In this document: positions 4,398-11,482 of the stretch, one piece after another
Numbering within the stretch: position 1 is the first letter of the stretch
How the letters are laid out: each line of letters begins with the position of its first letter
NCBI GenBank assembly: GCA_963808455.1
Contig: CAWEHT010000439.1
Location: forward strand, 1-12,322
Length of the DNA: 12,322 nucleotides
Source of the DNA: CAWEHT01 sp963808455
GTDB lineage: Bacteria > Chloroflexota > Anaerolineae > CG2-30-64-16
Direction of reading: 5' to 3'
The notes under the pieces: model-generated
Database searches by the model: none
What the model was told of the DNA's origin: nothing
Seen by the model: only the letters and a program-made list of their open reading frames with translations
Translations under genes and position numbers: made by a program

Positions 4398-6626
4398 TTG
4401 TTTCTCGTGGTGGCCGACATTGTCCGCCACGCGCGCGAGCAGGACATCCCGACCAACACGCGAGGCAGCGTGGCGAATTCGCTGGTGGCCTACTGCGCCG
4501 GCATCACCACAGTGGACCCCATCGCGCACGATCTGCTCTTCGAGCGATTCCTCAGCCCAGGCCGCCGGGACCCGCCTGACATCGACCTGGACCTGTGCAG
4601 CCGGCGCCGCGACGAGGTTCTGGCGTACCTGCGGGATGCCTATGGCGCGGAGCGAGTGGCGCTGGTGGGGACGGTCAGCACGCTGCGCCTGGCCTCGGCC
4701 GTGCGCGAGGTGGCCAAGGCGTATGGGCTGCCCGACCAGGCCATCGCCAGCCTGGCAGCGAGATTACCGCAGGAGCGCTACGGCGCGCCTGGCGGGGCGG
4801 GCGAACAAGCCGCGGCGTTGCTCGAGGAGATCGAAGACCCGGCGCAGCGAGCTGTCCTCACGGCCGCGTTGGAGCTGGCCGGCCAGCCGGACCACATGGG
4901 CATCCATGCCGGCGGCGTGATCATCACCCCCGGCCCCCTGACGGACCTGGTGCCGCTCCAGTGGGCGCCCAAGGGCTTTCTGACCACCCAATTCGAACAC
5001 GGCGACCTGGCGATGCTGGGGCTGCCGAAGCTCGATCTGCTCGGCGTCCGGGCTCTCACGGCCCTGGCCGATGCGGCTGCGCTCGTCCGGCGCCATCACG
5101 AACCTGGTTTTGCCCTCGAGGGCATCCCCCCGGCCGACGCCGCCACCGGCGATCTCCTGGAGAGGGGCGACACGATCGGCGTCTTCCAGTGCGAATCGGA
5201 TGGGGCGAGGGCCACCCTGCGCAAGCTGCGCGCCCGCACCGAGCGCGACCTGGCGATTGCGAATGCCTTCTTCAAGCCCGGCCCGGGCACCGGCGGCATG
5301 GCGCAGGCTTTCGTCCGGCGCTACCGCGGCGAAGAGCCGGTCACCTACCTGCACCCGTCGCTGGCGCCGATCCTCGGGGGTACCAAGGGCGTGCTGATCT
5401 TCCAGGAACAGGTGCTGCGCATCGCGCATGAGGTGGCCGGGCTGAGCTGGGTCGAGGCCGACCACGTGCGGCGGGGCATCAGCAAGTTCTCCGGCGGTGA
5501 GCTGATGGCCCTGGCCGCTTCCTTCATCGCAGGCTGCCGGCGCCGGCCGCCCGAGGGGCCGGGCATGAGCGAAGCACAGGCGGCGACGCTCTGGGAGCAA
5601 GTGGCCGCTTTTGCCGGCTACGGCTTCAATCAGGGGCACGCGACGGCCTACGCGACGGTGAGCTACCGGGCGGCCTACCTGCGCGCACACTGGCCGGCAG
5701 CCTTCCTGTGCGCGCGCCTGGCCGATGCCGGCGGATTCCACCACCCCGTGATCTACATGGCCGAAGCCATCCGGCTCGGCATGGCCGTTCGCCCGCCGCA
5801 CGTCAATCATAGCGGGGAACAGGTATCCCTCGAGGAAGGGGACCTGCCGGTCCTCTGGCTCGGGTTGGCGCAGGTGCGCGATCTGCGGCGCTCTGCCATC
5901 CTGGCGATCGTCGCGGGACGGGAGCGCGGGCCTTACACGGGGCTGGCCGACCTGCTGGCGCGGGTCGCCTTGCAGCCCAAGGAGATCGCGCACCTGGTCT
6001 GTTGCGGCGCCCTGGATGGCCTGGGGCCGGGCCGGGCGGGGCTGCTGGCGGCATCCGGCAAGCCGGCCGGCGCGAGCACGGGCGGTGCCCTGCAATTGGC
6101 ATTCGATTTTGCCGAGGCTGAGCCGCCGGCCGAATCGCCGGCTCAACGTTGCGCCTGGGAGGAAGAGATCCTCGGCGTCCCCTTGGCTGCCCTGGCCGAT
6201 CCGCTGGCGCTGCTGGCGTCCTTCGCGGGAGGGCGGCGGGCGCGCCGCGCTGCCGCCGCCATCGCTGCCGGAACACGTGGCTCTGGCCCGGCTGTTCTCC
6301 GCCTGGCACGCCGCTCGCGGCGCGGGCGGGGCCTTCCGAAACACGATGGCGGCTGGCCATCCGCCGTTCCCCCGGCCGGCCCTGGTCCTCGGCGTGCGCC
6401 TCCCCGGCTGGACAGGTGGGCGCGGTTTCTTCTTTTGGGACGGTGCCACCCTGGTCACCGCCCGCGGCGCGAAGGGGGCAAAAGCGCCGCGAGCCTGGCA
6501 GCTGCTGGCACTGCGCGGTCGCCCCGCCGGAGATGGTTGGGGCACGACCTGGCTCGAGGTGGAAGATTGGCAGACCCTGGGATGAGCCCGGCCGGCAGGA
6601 TTGGCCGGGCCCGGTTTGGCGCCTAG
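4398..6626 (+). CDS. dnaE: Polymerase alpha-like fragment: palm, fingers and helix-hairpin-helix region
   Basis: This is the longest intact piece (742 codons from a TTG; the frame is open back to 4200). It has PDIDLDLCSRRRDEVLAYL (nt about 4573-4630) with the first two catalytic aspartates, and KLDLLGVRALT (nt about 5028) with the third. Also present are IGVFQCESDGARATLRKLRA, FFKPGPGTGGMAQAFVRRY, the fingers motif IFQEQVLRIAHEVAGLSWVEA and FAGYGFNQGHATAYATVSYR. All key polymerase motifs are therefore kept. The last about 130 codons, after ALADPLALLASF (near 6220), are out of frame with the true C-terminus, so the frame's stop at 6626 is not the real end. Alone it lacks PHP and the proper tail. 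It has no credible ribosome binding site. Confidence 0.8.
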   Translation: MFLVVADIVRHAREQDIPTNTRGSVANSLVAYCAGITTVDPIAHDLLFERFLSPGRRDPPDIDLDLCSRRRDEVLAYLRDAYGAERVALVGTVSTLRLASAVREVAKAYGLPDQAIASLAARLPQERYGAPGGAGEQAAALLEEIEDPAQRAVLTAALELAGQPDHMGIHAGGVIITPGPLTDLVPLQWAPKGFLTTQFEHGDLAMLGLPKLDLLGVRALTALADAAALVRRHHEPGFALEGIPPADAATGDLLERGDTIGVFQCESDGARATLRKLRARTERDLAIANAFFKPGPGTGGMAQAFVRRYRGEEPVTYLHPSLAPILGGTKGVLIFQEQVLRIAHEVAGLSWVEADHVRRGISKFSGGELMALAASFIAGCRRRPPEGPGMSEAQAATLWEQVAAFAGYGFNQGHATAYATVSYRAAYLRAHWPAAFLCARLADAGGFHHPVIYMAEAIRLGMAVRPPHVNHSGEQVSLEEGDLPVLWLGLAQVRDLRRSAILAIVAGRERGPYTGLADLLARVALQPKEIAHLVCCGALDGLGPGRAGLLAASGKPAGASTGGALQLAFDFAEAEPPAESPAQRCAWEEEILGVPLAALADPLALLASFAGGRRARRAAAAIAAGTRGSGPAVLRLARRSRRGRGLPKHDGGWPSAVPPAGPGPRRAPPRLDRWARFLLLGRCHPGHRPRREGGKSAASLAAAGTARSPRRRWLGHDLARGGRLADPGMSPAGRIGRARFGA
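6250..6585 (+). pseudogene. Polymerase alpha-like fragment: C-terminal tail in a shifted frame
   Basis: In frame 1 the sequence reads SLPEHVALARLFSAWHAARG, then RGFFFWDGATLVTARGAKG and WLEVEDWQTLG before the TGA at 6583-6585. This has the composition and position expected of the C-terminal domain of compact DnaE proteins, with a beta-strand/OB-like rather than tRNA-anticodon look. The overlapping frame 0 reading is arginine/proline-rich noise. The frame change lies in a GC-only stretch between about 6215 and 6265. Confidence 0.55.
6586..6616 (+). terminator. Strong hairpin right after the polymerase gene
   Basis: GCCCGGCC (6586-6593) and GGCCGGGC (6603-6610) form a perfect 8-bp stem with a 9-base loop, beginning at the base after the TGA. 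Only a short TTT (6614-6616) follows. Its placement supports 6585 as the true end of the gene. A second inverted repeat, CGCTG/CAGCG, lies further on at about 6632-6655. Confidence 0.6.
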
Positions 6627-6680
6627 GCTGGTGGGCGCTGCGCGGCCCCCAGCGTAAGATGAGCTACATAATCGAGCCCT

Positions 6681-6709
6681 TTGACACAAGGGCCGGGGGA
6701 TGGTATTCT
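6681..6709 (+). promoter_or_regulatory. Sigma70-type promoter for the Emo-like oxidoreductase
   Basis: A perfect -35 TTGACA (6681-6686) is followed after 17 bp by TATTCT (6704-6709, 4/6 match). The expected start near 6716 leaves a leader of about 113 nt before the ATG at 6829. That is long enough for a control element, but I see no recognisable riboswitch in it. AAGGAGA (6814-6820) is the ribosome binding site, 8 bases from the ATG. Confidence 0.6.
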
Positions 6710-7016
6710 GTCGAGCGGAAATGTGAGTGGCATTCCTCTCGGGTTCAAGAAATGGCTTCGGATTGTCCAGGTCTAATGGGAAGCTTCTGATCATTCGTTG
6801 CTAACCGGGTGCTAAGGAGACCCAGTCAATGCTGACCCTTGTCGAGAAGATCCTCTTCATCGTGGCCGTGGCGGTTTCGCTCTACTTCACGTACCGAGGA
6901 TTCAAGAAATCTACCTGATCGTCCGCCGGGGCGGGCCGGATGCGGGCGATGGCGATGTCCTGAAGCGCCTGGGGCAGGCCGCGGTCAAATGGCTGGCTCT
7001 GCTGCCGACGTGGCAG

Positions 7017-7799
7017 GTGCGCCTGGTGCCTGATGTGTTTCACGCCATGCTGGCCTGGGGCTTCACCTTCTACTTCCTGGTCAACGCCGGCGAGGTCATC
7101 CAGGGCTACTTTCCGATCGTCTTCCTCGGCAGCGGCCCGATCGGCGATGTCTATCGTTTTCTGGCCGACGTGTTCAGCGTCGCAGTGCTCGTGGGCATCA
7201 TCTATTTCCTCATCCGCCGGTTCATCACGAAGGATGCCGCGCTGACTTACCGCAAGGATGTCAAGTTGATGCCCCGCGTGGCGCGCGGTGGGGTTCGGCT
7301 GGACTCCCTTATCGTCGGCCTGTTCATCCTCGTGCACGTCGGCTCGCACTTTCTTGGCGAGAGCTTTGACCTGGCGCACGACGCGAACGGCGTCTGGAGC
7401 TGGCAGCCCGGCCAGCCGTTCGGTAGCCTGGTGAGCGCGCTGCTGTGGACGGGGCTGAACCCGACGGCCATCGCCGTGGGCCAGCACGTCTTCTTCTGGC
7501 TGGCGCTGGGCACGATCCTCGCCTTCCTGCCCTATTTTACCTATACCAAGCACCTTCACCTCATCGTGTCCGGCATCAACTTCGTAGTTCGCCCCGAGCG
7601 TACTTCCCTCGGCACGCTGCAACCCATCGACTTCGAGGATGAAAGCATCGAGCAGATGGGCGCGGCGCGGCATCGAGCAGCTGCCCTGGAAGCAGATCCT
7701 GGATTCTTACGCCTGCATCATGTGCAATCGCTGCCAGGACGTCTGCCCGGCCTACCTGACCGGCAAGGAGCTATCGCCGTCCGCGGTCGAGGTCAATAA
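7017..7799 (+). CDS. Emo-like fragment: NarI-like membrane domain
   Basis: The useful coding runs from about 6897 to 7670; the GTG at 7017 is only the first listed start. The first helix, EKILFIVAVAVSLYFTYRG, is in the other frame upstream. Further membrane segments include FHAMLAWGFTFYFLVNAG, FLADVFSVAVLVGIIYFLI, LIVGLFILVHVGSHFLG and VGQHVFFWLALGTILAFL. Histidines in VFHAML, LVHVGSHF, GQHVFFW and YTKHLHL are well placed to bind two b-type haems, as in NarI-like domains. After about residue 218 the frame is wrong and the remaining residues are meaningless. Confidence 0.65.
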   Translation: MRLVPDVFHAMLAWGFTFYFLVNAGEVIQGYFPIVFLGSGPIGDVYRFLADVFSVAVLVGIIYFLIRRFITKDAALTYRKDVKLMPRVARGGVRLDSLIVGLFILVHVGSHFLGESFDLAHDANGVWSWQPGQPFGSLVSALLWTGLNPTAIAVGQHVFFWLALGTILAFLPYFTYTKHLHLIVSGINFVVRPERTSLGTLQPIDFEDESIEQMGAARHRAAALEADPGFLRLHHVQSLPGRLPGLPDRQGAIAVRGRGQ

Positions 7800-8172
7800 G
7801 CGCTACTACCTGAACGCCAACCTCAGCCGGCTGGCGGCGGGCCAGGCGTCGCCCGAGACGATGCTGGAATGCCTCACCAGCGAATCCGCGCTCTGGGCCT
7901 GCACGGCCTGTGGCGCTTGCGTCGAGGTCTGCCCGGTGGGCAATGAACCGATGTTTGACCTCATGTACATGCGTCGCAACCAGGTCTTGATGGAAAGCAG
8001 CTTCCCGAGGGAGCTGCAGACCGCCTTCAAGGGCATGGAACGCAACAACAATCCATGGAATCTGGGCAAGCGGGAGCGCATGGCCTGGGCGAAAGGGCTT
8101 GAGATTCCCGACGATCGAGGACAATCCGGAGCCCGAGGTCCTATGGTGGGTCGGCTGCGCGCCGGCATATGA
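7639..8172 (+). CDS. Emo-like fragment: twin 4Fe-4S ferredoxin domain
   Basis: Genuine coding runs from about 7671 (IEQLPWKQILDSYA) to about 8105. It carries two four-cysteine motifs, CIMCNRCQDVCP (from nt 7714) and CTACGACVEVCPVG (from nt 7900), each expected to bind one [4Fe-4S] cluster. Between them is the typical PSAVEVNKRYYLNAN stretch. The conserved follow-on MERNNNPWNLGKRERMAWA leads towards the CCG domains. The real continuation, IPTIEDNPEPEVLWWVGCAPAYD, is one frame over. The last about 20 residues before the stop at 8172 are out of frame. Confidence 0.65.
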   Translation: MKASSRWARRGIEQLPWKQILDSYACIMCNRCQDVCPAYLTGKELSPSAVEVNKRYYLNANLSRLAAGQASPETMLECLTSESALWACTACGACVEVCPVGNEPMFDLMYMRRNQVLMESSFPRELQTAFKGMERNNNPWNLGKRERMAWAKGLEIPDDRGQSGARGPMVGRLRAGI

Positions 8173-8855
8173 CGCGGTGGGCGCAGGGGACAGCGCGCGC
8201 TTTTGCCCGGGTGCTCAAGGCCGCGGGCGTGAGCTACGCGGTGCTGGGCCAGATGGAGAACTGCACCGGCGATTCGGCGCGCCGGGCTGGCAACGAGGCG
8301 CTGTTCTCCCAGCTGGCGCAGGCGAACGTCGAAGTGCTCAACGAGGTCAAGCCGGCACGCATCGTGACGACTTGCCCGCACTGTTATCATACGCTGGCCA
8401 AGGAGTACGGCCAGTTTGGCGGCAATTATCATGTGGTGCATCACACACAGCTGATTCAGGAATTGATCGTTCACGGGCGCCTGAAGCTGTCGGCGCCGGC
8501 CTCCGGGCGCATGATTTTCCATGACCCCTGCTATCTGGGCCGCCACAACCGGATCTTCGATGCCCCTCGCTCTGTGCTGGCTTCCCTCACGCCCGAGCTG
8601 GTCGAGATGGGCCGCCGGCGCGCTAACTCCTTCTGTTGCGGCGCCGGCGGCGCCCAGATGTGGAAAGAGGAAGAGCACGGCAGCGAGCCGGTCTATCAGA
8701 ATCGCTACCGCGAGGCTGCCGCGACCGGAGCCTCGACCCTTGTCGTGGCCTGCCCCTTCTGCCTCACTATGCTGACCGACGCCTCGAAGGAGGTCGAGAA
8801 CGGCATGCAAGTCAAGGACATTGCCGAGCTCGTTGCGGAATGCCTGGAGCCGTAA
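8169..8855 (+). CDS. Emo-like fragment: CCG (DUF224) domains
   Basis: This frame carries most of the two cysteine-rich domains that coordinate special Fe-S clusters in HdrB-type proteins. The first domain has its opening GCAPAYD upstream in another frame, then CTGDSARRAGNE and TTCPHCYHTL here. It shows CTG instead of CCG, a variation usual in the first domain of this family. The second domain is complete: HDPCYLGRHNRIFD, FCCGAGGAQMW and ACPFCLTML. The TAA at 8853-8855 overlaps the start of the next gene by 16 bases. Confidence 0.7.
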   Translation: MTRWAQGTARAFARVLKAAGVSYAVLGQMENCTGDSARRAGNEALFSQLAQANVEVLNEVKPARIVTTCPHCYHTLAKEYGQFGGNYHVVHHTQLIQELIVHGRLKLSAPASGRMIFHDPCYLGRHNRIFDAPRSVLASLTPELVEMGRRRANSFCCGAGGAQMWKEEEHGSEPVYQNRYREAAATGASTLVVACPFCLTMLTDASKEVENGMQVKDIAELVAECLEP

Positions 8856-10351
8856 GCGAGACAGCCTCTGACCGAGCCCGGCCGCCTTCGCCCTGGACCT
8901 GGGCCGCGGCTGCGGTTTGCCTCGCGCTGGCGGCAGGCGCCATGCTCTACCTGACCAGAGGTTATGGCACGCCGGTTACGTTGACGGTTGACGGTTATAC
9001 GGAGCAGCTCCGCAGCACGCGCCGTGACGTAGCAGGGCTGCTGAATGACCTGGGGCTAAGCGTCCGCGCGGAAGATAGCGTGGCCCCGGCCGCGAATACG
9101 CCTCTGGCACCCGGCCTGCACATCACCTTGGAGCGCGCCCGGCAGGCGCTGATCGCTGCCGATGGTGATACGCGCCAGGTGTACAGCCGGGCGCGCACGG
9201 TGGGCGAGTTGCTCGGCGACGCCGGGATCAGGCTGGACCCTAACGACGAAGTGTGGCTGGAAGGCGGGCAGCAGATAACCCCAAACGCGCCTCTGCCGGC
9301 CAGCCCACCGCCGGGGCCGCCGCGCTTTGCGCTCCCGCGGCCTTGGACGGGCCGCGAGCCGGCACCTGTCCGGCTGAGCGTGCGGCGTGCCGTGCCCCTC
9401 ACTGTGGAAGACGGTAACGCCCCTTATACCATCGAGACGACGGCGGCGACGGTAGGCGAGGCGCTTCTGCGCGAGCAGGTGACCTTGTACCTGGGCGACG
9501 GCGTGATCCCGAGCCTGGGCAGCCAGGTGCGGGACGGCATGCGGGTGGTGATACAGCGTTCGAAAGCGGTACTCGTCACGGCAGACGGGCGTTCGATCCT
9601 GACACGCACGCGCGGCCAGACCGTCGGCGACGCGTTGGCCGAAATGGGCATCATAGTGGCCAGCAGCGACCGGATCCAGCCGGCGATGGCGGAACCGGTG
9701 CTCGACGATCTCCGCATACAGGTCACGCGGGTGCGTGAGACGGTGCAGGTGGAGCGGCAAAGCATCCCATTCGAGTCCATCCTCGTTCCGGACGATGATC
9801 TCGAGATCGATCACCAGGAAGAGAGGCAAGCGGGCCAGGAGGGGGAATTCCGGCGACGTTGGCAGCTTGTGACTGAGGACGGCGTGCAGCGTTCGCAGGT
9901 GCAGCTGGACGCCTGGGTCGCGTCCGAGCCGGTGACCCAGGTCATTGCCTATGGCCGCAAGATTGTCTCGCGCCCGCTGCCGGTTGCCGGCAGCACTTCC
10001 ACCTACTGGCGCGACGTGCACATGCTGGCTACCTCCTACTCGCGTTCGACGGCCGGGGTCTCATCGCTGAACCCCGACTTCGGCCGCACAAGGCTGGGCT
10101 TGCCCATGGGCCGGGGGCTGGTAGCCGTGGACCCCTCCGTGATCCCGCTGGGCTCCCAGATGTACGTCCCCGGTTACGGCATGGGGCTGGCTGCCGATAC
10201 CGGGAGCGCTATCCTGGCGCGGCGCATCGATCTGGGCTATAACGATAACGACCTACAGCTCTGGCACCGTTGGGTCAACGTTTATCTGCTCGATCCGCCG
10301 CCGCCTTCGTGGGAGATACGCTATGTGCTGCCAGACTGGCCGCCTCAGTAG
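8840..10351 (+). CDS. Cell-wall remodelling protein with four DUF348 repeats, G5 and 3D domains
   Basis: The intact 503-residue protein is related to YabE/Rpf-type wall proteins. One N-terminal membrane helix (about residues 19-38) anchors or exports it. Four DUF348 ubiquitin-like repeats follow at about 44-100, 101-150, 184-245 and 246-300, with a proline-rich linker at 150-183. A G5 domain spans about 301-380. The C-terminal 3D domain (about 425-485) has the three aspartates at 453 (AADTG), 464 (ARRID) and 469 (GYND), plus VAVDPSVIPLGS. The 3D fold resembles MltA lytic transglycosylases, so the likely role is peptidoglycan cleavage outside the cell. The ATG at 8840 is chosen because the signal helix follows and earlier codons only shadow the upstream gene. 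It overlaps the Emo-like gene by 16 bp, suggesting translational coupling. Its ribosome binding site is weak. Confidence 0.85.
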   Translation: MPGAVSETASDRARPPSPWTWAAAAVCLALAAGAMLYLTRGYGTPVTLTVDGYTEQLRSTRRDVAGLLNDLGLSVRAEDSVAPAANTPLAPGLHITLERARQALIAADGDTRQVYSRARTVGELLGDAGIRLDPNDEVWLEGGQQITPNAPLPASPPPGPPRFALPRPWTGREPAPVRLSVRRAVPLTVEDGNAPYTIETTAATVGEALLREQVTLYLGDGVIPSLGSQVRDGMRVVIQRSKAVLVTADGRSILTRTRGQTVGDALAEMGIIVASSDRIQPAMAEPVLDDLRIQVTRVRETVQVERQSIPFESILVPDDDLEIDHQEERQAGQEGEFRRRWQLVTEDGVQRSQVQLDAWVASEPVTQVIAYGRKIVSRPLPVAGSTSTYWRDVHMLATSYSRSTAGVSSLNPDFGRTRLGLPMGRGLVAVDPSVIPLGSQMYVPGYGMGLAADTGSAILARRIDLGYNDNDLQLWHRWVNVYLLDPPPPSWEIRYVLPDWPPQ

Positions 10352-10379
10352 GTGCGGCACGGCCGCGGTGCGGCACTTT
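10351..10379 (+). terminator. Direct repeat and hairpin after the 3D-domain gene
   Basis: The 10-mer GGTGCGGCAC occurs exactly at 10351-10360 and 10367-10376, six bases apart. Within it GCGGC (10354-10358) pairs with GCCGC (10362-10366) across a 3-base loop, and CCGC pairs with GCGG further on. TTT follows at 10377-10379. It begins at the last base of the TAG. A weak intrinsic terminator is the simplest reading. Confidence 0.4.
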
Positions 10380-10408
10380 CCTGCAACGCTCAAGGTCGCG
10401 GGCCGGCG

Positions 10409-10439
10409 TTGGTATCTGGGCAGAAGGCCATGCTATAAT
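10409..10439 (+). promoter_or_regulatory. Extended -10 promoter for the flippase-like gene, near-leaderless
   Basis: A perfect -10 TATAAT (10434-10439) is preceded by the extended element TGC (10431-10433). TTGGTA (10409-10414, 4/6 match) stands 19 bp upstream as a weak -35, as is usual for extended -10 promoters. The predicted start is near 10446, two bases before the ATG at 10448, so a GGAG at 10440-10443 would not be transcribed. Confidence 0.65.
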
Positions 10440-10447
10440 GGAGTGAC

Positions 10448-11482
10448 ATGGGACATAAGATGATCTTGCGGCGTGCGCTGGAGATCGGCATCAGCCTGGT
10501 GTGCCTCTTCCTGGCCTTGCGCACTGTACATCCTCGCGATCTTTGGCAGGCGCTCCGGCAAGCCAACGCACTGGGGTTGGCGGCGTTCGTCGTGCTCATG
10601 TTGATCGTGCTGGCCCTGAAAGCCTGGCGCTGGCAGCTTCTGTTCTATCCTGAGTATCGCGTGCCGTTCGGCCCGATCGCCAGCATCCTCTGCGTGAGCT
10701 ACATGGTGAGCAACGTGCTGCCAGGCCGGGTCGGCGAACTGGCGCGCGTCGTGTTGCTGCCAGCGGAACAGCCGGTGAGCGCGGCGCGCACGGTCAGTTC
10801 CATCATCGTCGAACGTCTGCTCGACCTGCTCTGTGTGCTCCTGCTTCTGCTGTGCTTGCTGCCGTTCGTGCGTCTGCCTGCCGGCATCGCACGTGGCGCG
10901 GAGGCGGTGGGTCTGCTGGCAGTCGCGGGCGTGGCTGCCCTCGTGGCGTTGTCTTTTGCCAAGGAGCGGCTGTTGGCCTGGGCCCGCCTGGTACTGAGGC
11001 ATGTGAGGCTCCTCGACCGGCCGCAGGTTTATGCGGCGTTGGCGCACTTGCTCGACGGCTTTACGCTGCTGCGGGGGCCGCTTGGCCTGCCCATCATGGC
11101 CCTCGCCCTGTTGAGCTGGGCTGGCGTGGTCGGCCTGGCGTGGACCATCGCGTGGGCATTCCACCTGGCCGTGCCGCTCACAGCGGTAATGTTCGCAGTG
11201 GCGCTCACCAGCCTGAGCATGGTCTTGCCATCGACTCCGGGCTACATCGGCGTGTTTCAGTACGCCGTCACGTTGGCGTTGATGCCCTGGCACGTGGCTC
11301 CCGATCAGGTGGCGGCCTACGCGCTCGCCTGGTGGGGCATGAACTACCTGGTGCTCACGGCTACTGGCATGGTGGCCATGTGGGTGCATGGGATCTCGTT
11401 CGCCCAGGTCCGGGGCCGGATGCAGCCGCTCCAGAGAACGGGCGAGGTCATTCTGCCCCTGGATGCAAGCGATGCTCGATAA
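10448..11482 (+). CDS. Flippase-like (lysylphosphatidylglycerol synthase TM/UPF0104) membrane protein
   Basis: The 344-residue integral membrane protein has about eight hydrophobic helices, for example at about residues 9-28, 43-62, 120-140, 150-169, 215-240 and 290-315. Family signatures are NVLPGRVGELARVVLL (about 90-105), SSIIVERLLDLL (about 117-128) and LPSTPGYIGVFQYA (about 259-272). This domain is the membrane half of LPG synthase MprF and also stands alone (AglD-like). It is thought to move or present lipid-linked substrates across the membrane. There is no catalytic LPG synthase domain, so a flippase or carrier role in glycan or lipid assembly is inferred. The downstream CDP-sugar epimerase supports that. 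The ATG at 10448 matches the promoter geometry; an in-frame ATG at 10460 is the alternative. It overlaps the next gene. Confidence 0.83.
   Translation: MGHKMILRRALEIGISLVCLFLALRTVHPRDLWQALRQANALGLAAFVVLMLIVLALKAWRWQLLFYPEYRVPFGPIASILCVSYMVSNVLPGRVGELARVVLLPAEQPVSAARTVSSIIVERLLDLLCVLLLLLCLLPFVRLPAGIARGAEAVGLLAVAGVAALVALSFAKERLLAWARLVLRHVRLLDRPQVYAALAHLLDGFTLLRGPLGLPIMALALLSWAGVVGLAWTIAWAFHLAVPLTAVMFAVALTSLSMVLPSTPGYIGVFQYAVTLALMPWHVAPDQVAAYALAWWGMNYLVLTATGMVAMWVHGISFAQVRGRMQPLQRTGEVILPLDASDAR

Larger units (their letters stand above)
2799..6585 (+). pseudogene. dnaE: C-family DNA polymerase III alpha-like gene, broken by multiple frameshifts and insertions
   Basis: The whole gene can be followed from the PHP domain to the C-terminus, but in changing frames. 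Counting frame as first codon base modulo 3: PHP domain in frame 0 (2799-about 3150); LTWDDLRAHKEGLICVSGG onward in frame 1 (about 3455-3820); RRLGLPLAAVQPAYCLAEGDA onward in frame 2 (about 3826-4018); YPEALAAT to AARYGAEDEG in frame 1 (about 4020-4199); catalytic core in frame 0 (4200-about 6230); C-terminus in frame 1 (about 6250-6585). The order is that of a compact DnaE of about 1,000-1,050 residues. Extra GC-rich DNA lies at about 3150-3440 and 3660-3790, and a 7-bp repeat array at 4194-4277. The break at 4018 is repaired by one added C. As given, no functional polymerase can be translated. Accessory (translesion) DnaE types are possible relatives, but no imuA/imuB neighbours are present. 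It could be true decay, programmed or phase-variable frame, or partly sequencing error. Confidence 0.85.
6829..8855 (+). pseudogene. Membrane-anchored HdrD/Emo-like Fe-S oxidoreductase, four single-base frame changes
   Basis: Restored, this is a protein of about 674 residues: a NarI-like membrane cytochrome b domain, two [4Fe-4S] ferredoxin motifs and two CCG (DUF224) domains. This is the architecture of ETF:(methyl)menaquinone oxidoreductase (Emo), which passes electrons from acyl-CoA dehydrogenases via ETF to the quinone pool, and of related HdrD-like proteins. Breaks lie near 6902 (one base missing; TTCCAAGAA restores GFQEIYLIV), 7671 (one extra base), about 8107 (one extra C in CCC) and about 8175-8185 (one extra base). 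The net correction gives 2,025 nt, an exact multiple of three, with no motif lost. The ATG at 6829 has a strong ribosome binding site and its own promoter. Such tidy single-base breaks favour sequencing error over decay. No etfAB genes are in the window. Confidence 0.82.

Noticed and set aside
6740..6760. tRNA-like T-loop (GGTTCAAG)
   Set aside because: No acceptor, D or anticodon stems can be built around it.
4764..6794. 676-codon open frame on the - strand
   Set aside because: It lies opposite the polymerase core, has arginine/glutamine-rich noise composition and no domain. It is open only because the DNA is GC-rich.
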